Positions 13,419 to 23,636 of a stretch of 64,000 nt of DNA are shown here, in pieces. The stretch is taken from the NCBI RefSeq assembly GCF_014252075.1, contig NZ_CP059209.1, positions 572,274 to 636,273 of the forward strand. Direction: 5' to 3'. The number at the start of each line of letters is the position of its first letter. Position 1 is the first letter of the stretch. Source of the DNA: Blattabacterium cuenoti. Lineage in GTDB: Bacteria; Bacteroidota; Bacteroidia; Flavobacteriales; Blattabacteriaceae. The notes beneath the pieces are model-generated. The model saw only the letters and a program-made list of their open reading frames with translations. It was not told the DNA's origin and made no database searches. The position numbers and the translations under genes were made by a program.

Positions 13419-14972
13419 ATGTCTAACTACAATAAATCAGATAATCTTCTTTTATTGATTCAAACTTTGTCAAAATCAGAAAAAAGAAATTTCAAACTTT
13501 ATGCTAGTCGCATAAAAAAGAATAAATGTGCCAAGTTTATGAAACTTTTTGAAATCATGAGCAAAATAAATTCTTATGATGAAAAAAAAATATTAAAATC
13601 ACCTATAAGCAAAGTGCAACTATCCAATGTAAAAGCTAATTTATATAAGAAAATTTTGATTAGTCTTAAGTTACAACACACTGAAGAAAATTATGATATA
13701 CAAATACGTGAATATTTAGATTTTTCTAAAATATTGTATAACAAAGGTTTATATATACAAAGTTTAAAATTATTAGGAAAAGCAAAAATTATTGCTAAAT
13801 GTTATGAATATAACACAATTCTTTTAGAACTAGTAGAGTTTGAAAAAATGATAGAGTCTCAACATATAACTAGAAGTCTTTATTCTAGATCCGGAGAATT
13901 ATCAGCAGAATCTAAAGAATTAATTGAAAAAATACAATGTAATAATGCTTTATCTAGCCTTTCTTTGGAATTATATGGTTTATATTTAAAAGTAGGATAT
14001 GTCAGAAATGAAAAAGACAAAATATTTATAGAAACATATTTTCGTACAAATCTTCCAAAATTTGATATTGAAAAACTTAGTTTTTACGAAAAATTGTTTC
14101 TATATCAGGCTCAAGTTTGGTATCATTACATACGACAAGATTTTATTATGTGCTATAGATCATCTTATAAATGGGTAGAATTGTTTCAAAATCATACAAA
14201 AGAAAAGAAAATAGCTCCTGTCAATTACTTAAAAGGATATCATTACTTATTAGATACTTTATTTTATTTGAATCATTACTCAAAGTTTACTAATGTATTA
14301 AAGCAATTTGAAAAAGAAGTCAAAAATGGAGAAATACTTATAAATGGAAATACCAGAATATTAATTTTTATGTATACATATACTAATCGTATTAACAAAC
14401 ATTATATGGAAGGTAGTTTTTCAGAAGGAGTGAAAAAAGTCATTCCATCATTATTTATGGATTTCAAAAAAATTCATAATCGTTTAGATTCTCATTATAT
14501 TATGGTTCTTTATTACAAAATTGCTTGTTTATATTTCGGAAGTGGAGATCATGAAAAAACCATTCTATATTTGTCAAAAATTATGGAAAATAAGAAAAAA
14601 AATTTACGACAAGATTTACAATGTTTTGCCAGACTCCTACATTTAATTGCTTGTTACGAAAGTGGATTAGATGAAAATATGGATCAAAAGATTCAGTCTG
14701 CATACAAATTTTTTATTCAAATGGACGATTGGTATATTGTGCAAAAAAAGATTATTCATTTTTTTAAAAATTTGGGAAATGTATATCCACATCAAATCAA
14801 AGGTCAGTTTAAAAAATTAAGAGATAAATTAATTAAATATTATGATCATCCTTATGAAAAGAGAACTTTCCTATATCTAGATATTATTTCTTGGCTAAAT
14901 TCTAAAATAGAGAATAAACCAGTAGAAGTCATTATAAAAGAAAAGTTTCTAAAAAATAACCCTCAAAAATAA
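13419..14972 (+). CDS. Conserved Bacteroidetes helical-repeat hypothetical
   Basis: I do not recognise a function. The 517-residue product is alpha-helical throughout with spaced Leu/Tyr/Phe patterns resembling TPR-like repeats, and has no signal peptide or membrane segment. Its N-terminus (LIQTLSKSEKRNFKLY) resembles a family I remember as a hypothetical conserved across Flavobacteriia. Persistence in such a reduced genome suggests selection. Start is ATG at 13419; an upstream small open frame overlapping it is a shadow. It stands alone on the plus strand between the divergent leu operon and a minus-strand membrane protein. A cytoplasmic scaffold or regulatory role is only a guess. Confidence 0.75.
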   Translation: MSNYNKSDNLLLLIQTLSKSEKRNFKLYASRIKKNKCAKFMKLFEIMSKINSYDEKKILKSPISKVQLSNVKANLYKKILISLKLQHTEENYDIQIREYLDFSKILYNKGLYIQSLKLLGKAKIIAKCYEYNTILLELVEFEKMIESQHITRSLYSRSGELSAESKELIEKIQCNNALSSLSLELYGLYLKVGYVRNEKDKIFIETYFRTNLPKFDIEKLSFYEKLFLYQAQVWYHYIRQDFIMCYRSSYKWVELFQNHTKEKKIAPVNYLKGYHYLLDTLFYLNHYSKFTNVLKQFEKEVKNGEILINGNTRILIFMYTYTNRINKHYMEGSFSEGVKKVIPSLFMDFKKIHNRLDSHYIMVLYYKIACLYFGSGDHEKTILYLSKIMENKKKNLRQDLQCFARLLHLIACYESGLDENMDQKIQSAYKFFIQMDDWYIVQKKIIHFFKNLGNVYPHQIKGQFKKLRDKLIKYYDHPYEKRTFLYLDIISWLNSKIENKPVEVIIKEKFLKNNPQK

Positions 14973-14979
14973 ATTCTTT

Positions 14980-15339
14980 TTACATCAATAGAAAAAAAAT
15001 TCTAAAAAATAGAATCATAAAATATGAAAAAGTGAAATTTGCAAAAGCTGTTAATAAATTAGAAAAATCATCATATTCAATCATTAAGAATACAAAAATA
15101 AAAACACAAAAAAATAACTTAATTGTACCACATAGTAGATAAACACATACAGTTAATTTGGTTTTTTTTATACTTGCAAGTAAACAAATAAAAAACAAAA
15201 AACTACTGAAAGGCAACAAAAAGATATATATTCTTAATATGAAAAAAAAATCCATTCTGAAAAAAACGGCATTAAAAATGACGTGCATTAAACTAAAAAA
15301 TAAAGTGAAAGAATTATATCCTATAATCTTTTTTCTCAT
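14980..15339 (-). CDS. Small four-helix membrane protein, unknown
   Basis: A 119-residue product with about four hydrophobic segments (roughly residues 10-27, 30-55, 62-87 and 93-118) and few charged residues, starting with MRKK. No recognised motif. Size and topology recall the small membrane proteins often found beside ATP synthase genes in Flavobacteriia (AtpI-like or DUF6168-like), but that link is weak and the ATP synthase genes are not adjacent. It lies on the minus strand between plus-strand genes, 7 bp from the preceding stop and 22 bp from the tyrS start. A competing opposite-strand frame is Lys/Ile-rich and looks like a shadow. Confidence 0.6.
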   Translation of the reverse strand: MRKKIIGYNSFTLFFSLMHVIFNAVFFRMDFFFILRIYIFLLPFSSFLFFICLLASIKKTKLTVCVYLLCGTIKLFFCVFIFVFLMIEYDDFSNLLTAFANFTFSYFMILFFRIFFLLM

Positions 15340-15361
15340 TAAATAATATCACTTTTAATAC

Positions 15362-16639
15362 ATGCAACAAAATATCATTGACGAACTATCATGGAGAGGT
15401 TTAATAAAAGATAAAGTTTCTGGTATAGAAAATCAATTAAAAAAACCTACCACAATATATACAGGTTTTGACCCGACATCTGATTCTCTTCACTTAGGAA
15501 GTTTGCTTCCTATTATTATTCTCATTCATTTTCAAAAAATGGGACATAAATCCTTAGCATTGATTGGGGGAGCTACAGGTTTTATAGGAGATCCTTCTGG
15601 GAGAAAAGATAACAGGATTTTTCTTAGTCAAGAAATTTTACAAAAAAATACAGAATTCATAAAAAATCAAGTTATAAAACTTATGAAGTTCCATTCAGAA
15701 AAAATAGAATTATTAAATAATTTAGATTGGATTCAAAATGTTTCTTTTTTGGAATTTATTCGTGAAATTGGAAAATATTTTACTGTAAATTATATGATAT
15801 CTAAAGATTCTGTGAAGAAAAGAATTAATAATGAAAAAAACGGAATTTCCTTTACTGAATTTTCTTATTCTCTGATACAAGGATACGATTTTTTATATTT
15901 AAATCAAATGAAAAATTGTTTATTACAAATAGGTGGATCTGATCAATGGGGAAATATAACAACAGGGATAGAACTGATCAAAAAAAAAACAGGAAAAAAA
16001 GCATATGGATTTACTTTTCCTTTAATAACAAAACCGAATGGGATTAAATTTGGAAAAAGTGAAAAAGGAGAAAATATATGGTTGGATAAAAATAAAACTT
16101 CTCCATATAAATTTTATCAGTTTTGGATCAATATATCGGATTTTGAAATTGAAAAATACATAAGAATATATACTTTTTTTTCTAAAGAAAAAATTGATGA
16201 ATTAATTATTCAACATAGAAAAAATCCAAATAAAAGATTTTTACAAAAGAAATTAGCTCATGAAATTACGAAATGGGTTCATGGAAAAGAAATTTCCGAA
16301 AAAATCATAAAAATCACACATATATTATTCAATAAAAAAAATAAAATTTTACAATTATTAAATGAGGAAACTTTCATTTCCATATACAATCAAATTCCAC
16401 ATATGCTTCTATCTTGTGAAGAATTTGAAAAAGGAATTTTTTTATTAGATATTTTAAAAAAAAGTGGATTTTTTTATTCTAAAAGTGAGGCTAGTCGTGC
16501 TCTAAAATCAAATTCAATTTATTTAAATAAAATTCTAATAAAAGAAAATATTTTGCTCCAAAAAAAGAATATTATAGGAAAAAAGTACATTTTACTCCAA
16601 TTTGGAAAAAAAGAATTTTTCATCATAAAAATTGAATAA
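15362..16639 (+). CDS. tyrS: Tyrosyl-tRNA synthetase
   Basis: Charges tRNA-Tyr. The 425-residue class I enzyme shows the HIGH-equivalent HLGS in GFDPTSDSLHLGSLLP (about residues 35-50), the tyrosine-binding QGYDFL and QIGGSDQWGN segments, and the KMSKS-equivalent KFGKS at about 225-230. A C-terminal S4 RNA-binding domain is visible (SKSEASRALKSNSIYLN). Length is normal for the short bacterial type. It ends 2 bp from the convergent era gene. Confidence 0.98.
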   Translation: MQQNIIDELSWRGLIKDKVSGIENQLKKPTTIYTGFDPTSDSLHLGSLLPIIILIHFQKMGHKSLALIGGATGFIGDPSGRKDNRIFLSQEILQKNTEFIKNQVIKLMKFHSEKIELLNNLDWIQNVSFLEFIREIGKYFTVNYMISKDSVKKRINNEKNGISFTEFSYSLIQGYDFLYLNQMKNCLLQIGGSDQWGNITTGIELIKKKTGKKAYGFTFPLITKPNGIKFGKSEKGENIWLDKNKTSPYKFYQFWINISDFEIEKYIRIYTFFSKEKIDELIIQHRKNPNKRFLQKKLAHEITKWVHGKEISEKIIKITHILFNKKNKILQLLNEETFISIYNQIPHMLLSCEEFEKGIFLLDILKKSGFFYSKSEASRALKSNSIYLNKILIKENILLQKKNIIGKKYILLQFGKKEFFIIKIE

Positions 16640-16641
16640 AT

Positions 16642-17520
16642 TCAGTATCCAAAAAATTTTAATTTTTTGTAATCATGCCTCCAATTTGGACAAACTTTCA
16701 CATTAAGCTTTAATTTGATCTTTTTTTTCAAGAAAGACTCTATGCTTTTTACAGAAAAGAATTTCAATTTTTTAAGAGTCTCTCCTCTCTTTCCAATTAA
16801 AATTCCTTTTTGAGAATTACGTTCTACATATACACAAGATAATATATCTATGAAAGTTTTTTCTTTTTTAAAAAGGACTGTATTTATTTCTACTGAGTAG
16901 GGTATTTCTTTTTTGTATAGAAAAAATATTTTTTCTCTAATTATTTCATTTACAAAAAAACGTTTAGATCTATTACTTAAAAATTCTTTGGGATAATAAG
17001 GAGGGTGTTCAGATAATAAAGTTATAATTTTATTCATCAAAAGATCTTGATTGGTTTTTTTTAATGCAGATATTGGTAATATTTCTGAATTAGGAAATAA
17101 TTTATGCCAATAATCAATTGCATGATATAATATATTTTCTTTGAATTTTATTCCTATTTTATCAATTTTATTAATCAATATAATAATGGGAGCCTTTTTT
17201 TTAATTTCATTGAATATTGGAAAGTATTCTAGTTTTCCTATTTCTGTTATTAACAAAATAATATCTGCATCTTCCAATGATTTTTCCACATATTGCATCA
17301 TAATTTTTTGCATAGGGTAAACAGGGTGAATTATTCCTGGAGTATCAGAAAATATGATCTGAAAATTCGATTCATTAATAATTCCCAATATTCTATGACG
17401 AGTAGTTTGTGGTTTATATGTTATAATGGAAAGTCTTTCTCCTACTAAAGAATTCATCAAGGTAGACTTTCCTGTATTAGGAAATCCTATAATATTAACA
17501 AAACCAGATTTATAAATCAC
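16642..17520 (-). CDS. era: Era GTPase
   Basis: Essential GTPase for 16S rRNA maturation and 30S assembly. The 292-residue protein has the G1 loop GFPNTGKSTLMN, switch region KPQTTRH, G3 DTPGI, G4 NKID (about residue 120) and G5 SALKK, then a C-terminal KH domain with GILIGKRGETLKKL. Length is normal (about 295-300). It is the downstream neighbour of clpB (5 bp gap) on the minus strand. RbfA, another 30S maturation factor, is also in the window. Confidence 0.98.
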   Translation of the reverse strand: MIYKSGFVNIIGFPNTGKSTLMNSLVGERLSIITYKPQTTRHRILGIINESNFQIIFSDTPGIIHPVYPMQKIMMQYVEKSLEDADIILLITEIGKLEYFPIFNEIKKKAPIIILINKIDKIGIKFKENILYHAIDYWHKLFPNSEILPISALKKTNQDLLMNKIITLLSEHPPYYPKEFLSNRSKRFFVNEIIREKIFFLYKKEIPYSVEINTVLFKKEKTFIDILSCVYVERNSQKGILIGKRGETLKKLKFFSVKSIESFLKKKIKLKLNVKVCPNWRHDYKKLKFFGY

Positions 17521-17525
17521 TATTA

Positions 17526-20153
17526 TTATTGAATATTAACATTTTCTAATTTTTCTGATTGACGAAAGACAATTCCTTGTTCTTTAAAAAAATCGATCAA
17601 TATTTTATGATTTTTCTGTATTTTTTCTCCAATAATTTCTTTGGAAAGATTATTTAAAATTTCATTTTGAATTACTCTTTTTAAAGGTCTAGCTCCAAAA
17701 TGAGGATCGTATCCTTTTTCCGATAAATATTCTATAGCTTCATGAGTAGATTCTATATGAACATTTTTCTTATTTAAAAGTAAATCACTTAATTTTTTCA
17801 TTTGCAATTTGACAATACTTCTAATTTCTTTTCTAGAAAGAGGTTGAAACAAAATAATTTCATCAATACGATTAATAAATTCAGGTCTTACAATATTTTT
17901 TAATAAATCTATTAAAGCTTTTTTTGTAGCTTCCATTCTATTAGAAGATATTTCTTGATCTAAATTTTCCTGAATAATATCTGATCCTATATTGGAAGTC
18001 ATAATAATAATAGTATTTGTGAAATTAACTGTTCTTCCTTTATTATCTGTCAATCTTCCATCATCCAAAACTTGCAAAAGAATATTAAAAACATCTGAAT
18101 GTGCTTTTTCTATTTCGTCTAGTAAAATAACACTATAAGGACGTCTTCGTATAGATTCTGTTAATTGTCCACTTTCATCATAACCTATATATCCAGGAGG
18201 AGCTCCTATAAGCCTGCTGACAGAATGACGTTCTTGATATTCGCTCATGTCTATACGAACCATATTGTTTTCATCATCAAACAGATATTCTGCCAATGTT
18301 TTAGCTAGTTCTGTTTTTCCTACTCCAGTGCTTCCCATAAAAAGAAAAGATCCTATAGGTCTTTTTTCATCTTGTAATCCAGCTCTAGAACGTCGTATTG
18401 CATCTGCTACAGATTGAATAGCATCATTTTGTCCGATCACTCTTCTGTGTAATTCTTTTTCTAGAAACAATAATTTTTCTCTTTCAGTTTGCAACATTTT
18501 AGTAACGGGAATCCCAGTCCATTTGGATACTACTTGTGCTATATCTTCTTTATATACTTCTTCTTGTATCATTTTTTTTCCATTATCTTCCTGTTTTTTT
18601 AATTTCTCTTTAAATGCTTTTACTTTATTTTCCTCTTCTTTTATTTTTCCATATCTTAATTCTGCCACTTTACCATAATCTCCTGATCTTTCAGCTTGTT
18701 CTGCTTCAAATTTAAAATTTTCTATTTTATCCTTAGATTTTTGTATTCCTTCAACTAAATCTTTTTCACTTTGCCATTGAGCTTGTAATTGCATTTTTTT
18801 TTCATTTAATTTGGACAATTTATCTTTTAAAGGAATCAACTGTTTTTCATCATTTTCTCTTTTCAAAGCTTCCATTTGTATTTCCATATGCATTATTTTT
18901 CTTTGTAATACATCTAATTCTTCTGGTTTTGAATTAATTTCCATTCTTAACTTTGAAGCAGCTTCGTCGATAAGATCTATAGCTTTATCAGGTAAAAAAC
19001 GTTCATTAATATAACGTTTTGACAACTCTACAGCTGCTATAATAGACTCATCTTTAATTCTTACTTTATGATGACTCTCATATTTTTCTTTAATACCACG
19101 CAAAATGGATACAGCGTCAGTAACAGAAGGTTCATCAACGTATACTTGTTGAAACCTTCTTTCTAAAGCTTTATCTACTCTAAAATATTTTTGATATTCA
19201 TTTAAAGTTGTAGCACCTATAGCCCTCAGTTCTCCTCTTGCTAATGCTGGTTTTAAAATATTTGCAGCATCCATAGAACCTTCTCCTCCTCCTGCGCCAA
19301 CCAAGGTATGGATCTCATCAATAAACAAAATAATTTCTCCATCTGAAGATGTGACTTCTTTGACGACAGCTTTAAGACGTTCTTCAAATTCTCCTTTGTA
19401 TTTTGCTCCTGCAATTAAAGATGCCATATCTAAAGAAAAAACTTGTTTATTTCTTAAATTTTCCGGAATATCTCCACTAATAATACGATGTGCTAATCCT
19501 TCAGCAATAGCTGTCTTTCCTACTCCTGGTTCACCAATTAAAATTGGATTATTTTTTGTTCTTCTAGATAATATTTGCAAAACTCTACGTATTTCTTCAT
19601 CACGTCCAATAACGGGATCTAATTTTCCTTTGTTAGCCCATTCGTTAAGATTTTTTGCATATTTGCCCAAAGCATTGTAGCTGTTTTCAGCTGTAGTAGA
19701 AATCACATTTCCGCTTTTTTTTCTAATATTTTCAATTATATCTTTAATTTTTTTATCCGTGATTTTCTGATTTTTAAGTATTTGAGAAACATTATCTGAA
19801 CTCATAAAAATTCCGTAGAAAATATGTTCTACAGAAATGAATTCATCTTTTAATGTTTTAGCATAATCTTCCGCTATACTTAACATTTTTGTTACATGTG
19901 AACTCAAATGTTGAGTAAAAGATCCACTTATTATTTTTGGATAAGAAGAAATAATACGGTCTAATCCTGTTATTATTGACTGACGGTTGACTTTTAATTT
20001 ATTTAAGATAAAAGGTATTATATTTTCCTCTATTTTTAAAATAGATTTCAAAATATGTGCATTTTCAATAGACTGTTGATGGTTCTTTAGTGCAATGTGT
20101 TGTGCTTCCTGTATTACTTCTTGAGATTTTATAGTAAACTTATTAGAATTCAT
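17526..20153 (-). CDS. clpB: ClpB disaggregase
   Basis: AAA+ chaperone that, with DnaK, extracts proteins from aggregates. The product has an N-terminal Clp repeat domain, first ATPase module with [15 protein letters not shown], a coiled-coil middle domain rich in Lys/Glu (about residues 390-530), and a second ATPase module with [15 protein letters not shown] and the arginine-finger and sensor regions intact. The open frame extends 26 codons upstream, but the ATG at 20153 ([13 protein letters not shown]) aligns with the family N-terminus, giving 875 residues, a normal length. No obvious heat-shock operator is visible in the 107 bp divergent spacer shared with prfB. Confidence 0.97.
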   Translation of the reverse strand: MNSNKFTIKSQEVIQEAQHIALKNHQQSIENAHILKSILKIEENIIPFILNKLKVNRQSIITGLDRIISSYPKIISGSFTQHLSSHVTKMLSIAEDYAKTLKDEFISVEHIFYGIFMSSDNVSQILKNQKITDKKIKDIIENIRKKSGNVISTTAENSYNALGKYAKNLNEWANKGKLDPVIGRDEEIRRVLQILSRRTKNNPILIGEPGVGKTAIAEGLAHRIISGDIPENLRNKQVFSLDMASLIAGAKYKGEFEERLKAVVKEVTSSDGEIILFIDEIHTLVGAGGGEGSMDAANILKPALARGELRAIGATTLNEYQKYFRVDKALERRFQQVYVDEPSVTDAVSILRGIKEKYESHHKVRIKDESIIAAVELSKRYINERFLPDKAIDLIDEAASKLRMEINSKPEELDVLQRKIMHMEIQMEALKRENDEKQLIPLKDKLSKLNEKKMQLQAQWQSEKDLVEGIQKSKDKIENFKFEAEQAERSGDYGKVAELRYGKIKEEENKVKAFKEKLKKQEDNGKKMIQEEVYKEDIAQVVSKWTGIPVTKMLQTEREKLLFLEKELHRRVIGQNDAIQSVADAIRRSRAGLQDEKRPIGSFLFMGSTGVGKTELAKTLAEYLFDDENNMVRIDMSEYQERHSVSRLIGAPPGYIGYDESGQLTESIRRRPYSVILLDEIEKAHSDVFNILLQVLDDGRLTDNKGRTVNFTNTIIIMTSNIGSDIIQENLDQEISSNRMEATKKALIDLLKNIVRPEFINRIDEIILFQPLSRKEIRSIVKLQMKKLSDLLLNKKNVHIESTHEAIEYLSEKGYDPHFGARPLKRVIQNEILNNLSKEIIGEKIQKNHKILIDFFKEQGIVFRQSEKLENVNIQ

Positions 20154-20179
20154 ATGAAAATGAAATTTTTTGTTCCAAT

Positions 20180-20187
20180 TAGGTTTG
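20180..20187 (+). promoter_or_regulatory. Candidate -7 box for prfB
   Basis: TAGGTTTG matches the Bacteroidetes -7 consensus TAnnTTTG, 73 bases upstream of the prfB ATG in the clpB/prfB spacer. No -33 element at standard distance. Low confidence. Confidence 0.25.
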
Positions 20188-20260
20188 ATTCTATTCTGAA
20201 TTGTAATATAAAAAAAATTTATGATCAGCATAGTTTTTGAAAAATATTTATTTTCGTACT

Positions 20261-21358
20261 ATGATAAAAAAAGAAGAGGTTCAATCTATTTCAGAAAGAA
20301 TTCATAAAATTCATGATATTCTAAAAATTGATAAAATCAAAGCGTCTCTTGAGAAAGAACAAAAAAAAAATACAAATTCTAGTTTTTGGAAGAATTATAA
20401 AAAAGACAAAAATTCCATAAGATATATACATAATTTGAAAAAATGCATCAATGATTTCATGGAATTAAAAAACGCTTTAGAAGAATTAGAGATTATATTT
20501 TCTCTTTCTAAAGAAGAAAATTTAGAAAAAGAATTTGAAATACAATTGTATAAAACTAAAAAATTGCTTTCAAATATAGAATTGAAGAATCTTCTATCAG
20601 AAAAAGAAGATTCATTCAACGCTATTTTGCAAATTTCTTCTGGAGCAGGAGGAACTGAAAGTTGTGATTGGACTTCCATGTTAATGAGAATGTATTTTAT
20701 GTGGGCTGAGAAACACAATTATTTCGTTAAGAAAATCAATTCCATATCTGGAGACATTACTGGAATCAAGTCTGTTACTTTAGAAATCGATGGAATTTAT
20801 GCTTTTGGATATTTGAAAGGAGAAAATGGAGTCCATAGATTAATACGTCTATCACCATTTGATAGCAATTCGAGACGTCATACTTCTTTTTCTTCTGTTT
20901 ATGTTTATCCTATGATAGATGACAATATAGATATAGAGATTAAAATTCCTGATCTCCAATGGGAAACTTTTCGTTCTAGTGGAGCAGGAGGACAAAATGT
21001 AAATAAAGTAGAAACAGGAGTTAGGTTACGTCATCATCCAACAGGAATTACGATAGTAAATACAGAATCTCGTTCTCAAATGCAAAACAGACAAAAAGCT
21101 TTACAACTTTTAAAATCTAGATTATTTGAAATAGAAATGATTAAAAGAAACGAAAAAAAAGATCAAATAGAATCTGAAAAAAAAAAGATAGAATGGGGGT
21201 CTCAAATTCGTAATTATATTATGCATCCTTACAAACTAGTAAAAGATTTAAGAACAGGTTATGAAACTACACAAATTCAATCCGTAATGAATGGTGAAAT
21301 AGACGTTTTCTTAAAAAAATTTTTGATGTATAAAAAAAACAAAGAAAATCAAATTTAA
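20261..21358 (+). CDS. prfB: Peptide chain release factor 2 without frameshift site
   Basis: Recognises UAA and UGA stops. The 365-residue product has the class-specific stop-recognition tripeptide in [14 protein letters not shown] and the universal GGQ in [14 protein letters not shown]. Most bacterial prfB genes contain an in-frame UGA near codon 26 read by programmed +1 frameshifting; here the frame is open across that position (codons for ILKIDKIK) and no CTT TGA C is present. Starts at ATG 20261; a TTG eight codons upstream is less likely. It is first in a plus-strand run with speA, speB, cmk, fabG and menD. Confidence 0.97.
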   Translation: MIKKEEVQSISERIHKIHDILKIDKIKASLEKEQKKNTNSSFWKNYKKDKNSIRYIHNLKKCINDFMELKNALEELEIIFSLSKEENLEKEFEIQLYKTKKLLSNIELKNLLSEKEDSFNAILQISSGAGGTESCDWTSMLMRMYFMWAEKHNYFVKKINSISGDITGIKSVTLEIDGIYAFGYLKGENGVHRLIRLSPFDSNSRRHTSFSSVYVYPMIDDNIDIEIKIPDLQWETFRSSGAGGQNVNKVETGVRLRHHPTGITIVNTESRSQMQNRQKALQLLKSRLFEIEMIKRNEKKDQIESEKKKIEWGSQIRNYIMHPYKLVKDLRTGYETTQIQSVMNGEIDVFLKKFLMYKKNKENQI

Positions 21359-21371
21359 CTATTTTATTCAA

Positions 21372-22763
21372 ATGAAAATTCGTTATGCTGATCTTATAGA
21401 TCAAACTTTTGATTTTCCCACTGAGGAGTTTTCTATTAAAAATAATCTACTAGAATTTCATGGAATTCCATTAATGGATCTGATCCAAAAATATGGAACT
21501 CCGTTAAAATTTACATATTTACCAATAATATCTCAAAACATAAAAAAAGCTAGAATATGGTTTGAAAAAGCTATTCGTTCTAATCAATATAACAATAAAT
21601 ATACTTATTGTTATTGCACAAAAAGTTCTCATTTTTCTTTTATATTAGAAGAAGCTTTGAAAAATAATATAAGCATTGAAACTTCATATGCTTATGATAT
21701 AGAAATTGTAAAAAATCTTTATCAAAAAGGAAAAACTAATAAAAAAATTGAGGTAATATGCAATGGATTTAAAACAAAAAATTACATTGAAAATATATCA
21801 GAATTGATAAATAACGGTTTTTATAACACAATTCCTATATTAGATAATTCAGATGAATTAGAAAAACTAAATTTAGTTATCAATAATCCTTTTAAATTGG
21901 GTATACGTATAGCTTCTGAAGAAGAACCAAAATTTGAGTTTTATACTTCTCGATTAGGAATAGGATATAAAGACATTATTATTTTTTATTTAAACAAAAT
22001 AAAAAACAATCCTAAAGTGGAACTAAAAATGTTACATTTTTTCATTAATACAGGAATAAAAGATACTGCTTATTATTGGAATGAACTTTTTAAATGTTTG
22101 CATATTTATGCTAGTTTGAAAAAAATAGCACCAGAATTAGAGATCCTGAATATAGGAGGTGGTTTTCCAATTAAAACATCGATGTCTTTCAATTATGATT
22201 ATGAATATATGGTTAATGAAATTGTTTATCAAATAAAAAAATTTTGTCAAGAAGAGAATGTTTCAGAGCCACATATATATACGGAATTTGGTGCTTATAC
22301 AGTAGGAGAAAGTGGAGGTATTTTATATAAAATACTTAATCAAAAACGTCAAAATGATAGAGAAAAATGGAATATGATAGATAGTTCTTTTATGACTACA
22401 CTTCCTGATACTTGGGCGATCAGTCGAAGATTTATTATGATGGCTATTAATCGTTGGAATGATTGTTACGAAAGAGTTTTTTTGGGAGGATTAACATGTG
22501 ATAGTGATGATTATTATAACTCAGAACAACATATGAACGCTATATATCTTCCTTGTTTTCGTGAAAAAACTCCACTTTATATCGGTTTTTTTAATACTGG
22601 CGCTTATCAAGATACAATTAGTGGATATGGAGGAGTCCATCATTGTTTAATTCCACAACCTGTTCATGTATTGATAAATCATGACGAAAAAAATAATTTG
22701 GTATATAGAATATTTCGTCAATCACAGAGACCTGAGGAAATATTAAAAATATTAGGTTATTGA
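21372..22763 (+). CDS. speA: Arginine decarboxylase (PLP fold III)
   Basis: Converts arginine to agmatine plus CO2. The 463-residue protein matches the Bacteroidetes biosynthetic-type decarboxylase: a PLP-lysine context YCTKSSHFSF (about residue 78), the glycine-rich phosphate loop NIGGGFPIKTS, and a C-terminal segment GLTCDSDDYY with the substrate-site cysteine-aspartate pair of the ornithine/DAP/arginine decarboxylase superfamily. Assignment to arginine rather than diaminopimelate rests on overall resemblance and on the directly overlapping agmatinase gene downstream. Both act in the cytoplasm. A diaminopimelate decarboxylase is the main alternative. Confidence 0.88.
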   Translation: MKIRYADLIDQTFDFPTEEFSIKNNLLEFHGIPLMDLIQKYGTPLKFTYLPIISQNIKKARIWFEKAIRSNQYNNKYTYCYCTKSSHFSFILEEALKNNISIETSYAYDIEIVKNLYQKGKTNKKIEVICNGFKTKNYIENISELINNGFYNTIPILDNSDELEKLNLVINNPFKLGIRIASEEEPKFEFYTSRLGIGYKDIIIFYLNKIKNNPKVELKMLHFFINTGIKDTAYYWNELFKCLHIYASLKKIAPELEILNIGGGFPIKTSMSFNYDYEYMVNEIVYQIKKFCQEENVSEPHIYTEFGAYTVGESGGILYKILNQKRQNDREKWNMIDSSFMTTLPDTWAISRRFIMMAINRWNDCYERVFLGGLTCDSDDYYNSEQHMNAIYLPCFREKTPLYIGFFNTGAYQDTISGYGGVHHCLIPQPVHVLINHDEKNNLVYRIFRQSQRPEEILKILGY

Positions 22764-23635
22764 AAATTTTATATGAAAAAAAAACTTTTGCAGGAATATC
22801 TAAAAAATATGCTACAATTGAAAAATCTAAAACGGTATTAATTCCTGTTCCATATGATTCCACTCAAACATGGAAAAAAGGTTCTAAAAAAGGTCCTGAA
22901 GCTTTTTTAGATGCATCTGAACATATAGAATTATATGATATTGAAACTAATTCAGAAGTATATAGAAAAGGGATTTTTATTGCACCTCCTGTTGCAAATA
23001 ATTCAACATCTTCTAAAAAAATGGTTCAAAAAGTATACAATGTGACAAAAAAATACCTTTTTAAAGAAAAATTTGTAACTCTTATAGGAGGAGATCATTC
23101 TATATCAATAGGAAGCATTAGAGCTTTTGGAGAAAAATATCCAAAATTAAGTATTCTTCATATGGATGCTCACATAGATTTACGTCCTACATACAAAGGA
23201 AATCCGTATAATCATGCTTGTTCTATGCATGAAGCTTCTAAAAAATATACCTTAATACAAATAGGTATTCGTAGCATGGATATACTTGAAAAAAAATTTC
23301 TTCAAAAAGGAAACGTTTTTTATATGCATGAAATTTATCAAAACGATTTATGGATGCATAAATCCATTCAAAAATTGTCAAAATATGTATTTATTAGTAT
23401 AGATATAGATGTTTTTGATCCAAGTATAGCCCCTTCTACTGGAACACCAGAACCAGGTGGATTAGATTGGTATACTACTTTAAAATTTTTCAAAAAAGTT
23501 TTTGAAAAAAAAGAAATCATAGGTTTTGATATTGTTGAACTTTTGCCTAATGAAAAAGAATCTTCTACAGATTTTTTAGCTGTCAAACTTTACTATAAAT
23601 TACTATCATATAAATATGAACTAACTACATCATAA
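22760..23635 (+). CDS. speB: Agmatinase (ureohydrolase family)
   Basis: Hydrolyses agmatine to putrescine and urea at a dimanganese centre. The 291-residue protein has the metal motifs GGDHSIS, HMDAHIDLR and SIDIDVFDPSIAPSTGTPEPGG in the expected order. Start is TTG at 22760, overlapping the speA stop by 4 bp; no in-frame ATG precedes the conserved PVPYDS segment, so the TTG is forced. Arginase is possible by fold, but coupling with an arginine decarboxylase favours agmatinase. The released urea could feed a urease if the genome has one; none is in this window. Confidence 0.92.
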   Translation: MKILYEKKTFAGISKKYATIEKSKTVLIPVPYDSTQTWKKGSKKGPEAFLDASEHIELYDIETNSEVYRKGIFIAPPVANNSTSSKKMVQKVYNVTKKYLFKEKFVTLIGGDHSISIGSIRAFGEKYPKLSILHMDAHIDLRPTYKGNPYNHACSMHEASKKYTLIQIGIRSMDILEKKFLQKGNVFYMHEIYQNDLWMHKSIQKLSKYVFISIDIDVFDPSIAPSTGTPEPGGLDWYTTLKFFKKVFEKKEIIGFDIVELLPNEKESSTDFLAVKLYYKLLSYKYELTTS

Positions 23636-23636
23636 T

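Noticed and set aside
15158..15346. Plus-strand 62-codon Lys-rich frame
   Set aside because: It is antisense to the four-helix membrane protein and reads as low-complexity Lys/Ile, typical of AT-rich shadows.
20237..20260. TTG at 20237 as the prfB start
   Set aside because: The eight extra residues do not match the family, and ATG 20261 aligns with the normal RF2 N-terminus.
22618..22863. Minus-strand open frame over the speA/speB junction
   Set aside because: It is antisense to two well-conserved coding regions and has no recognisable features.
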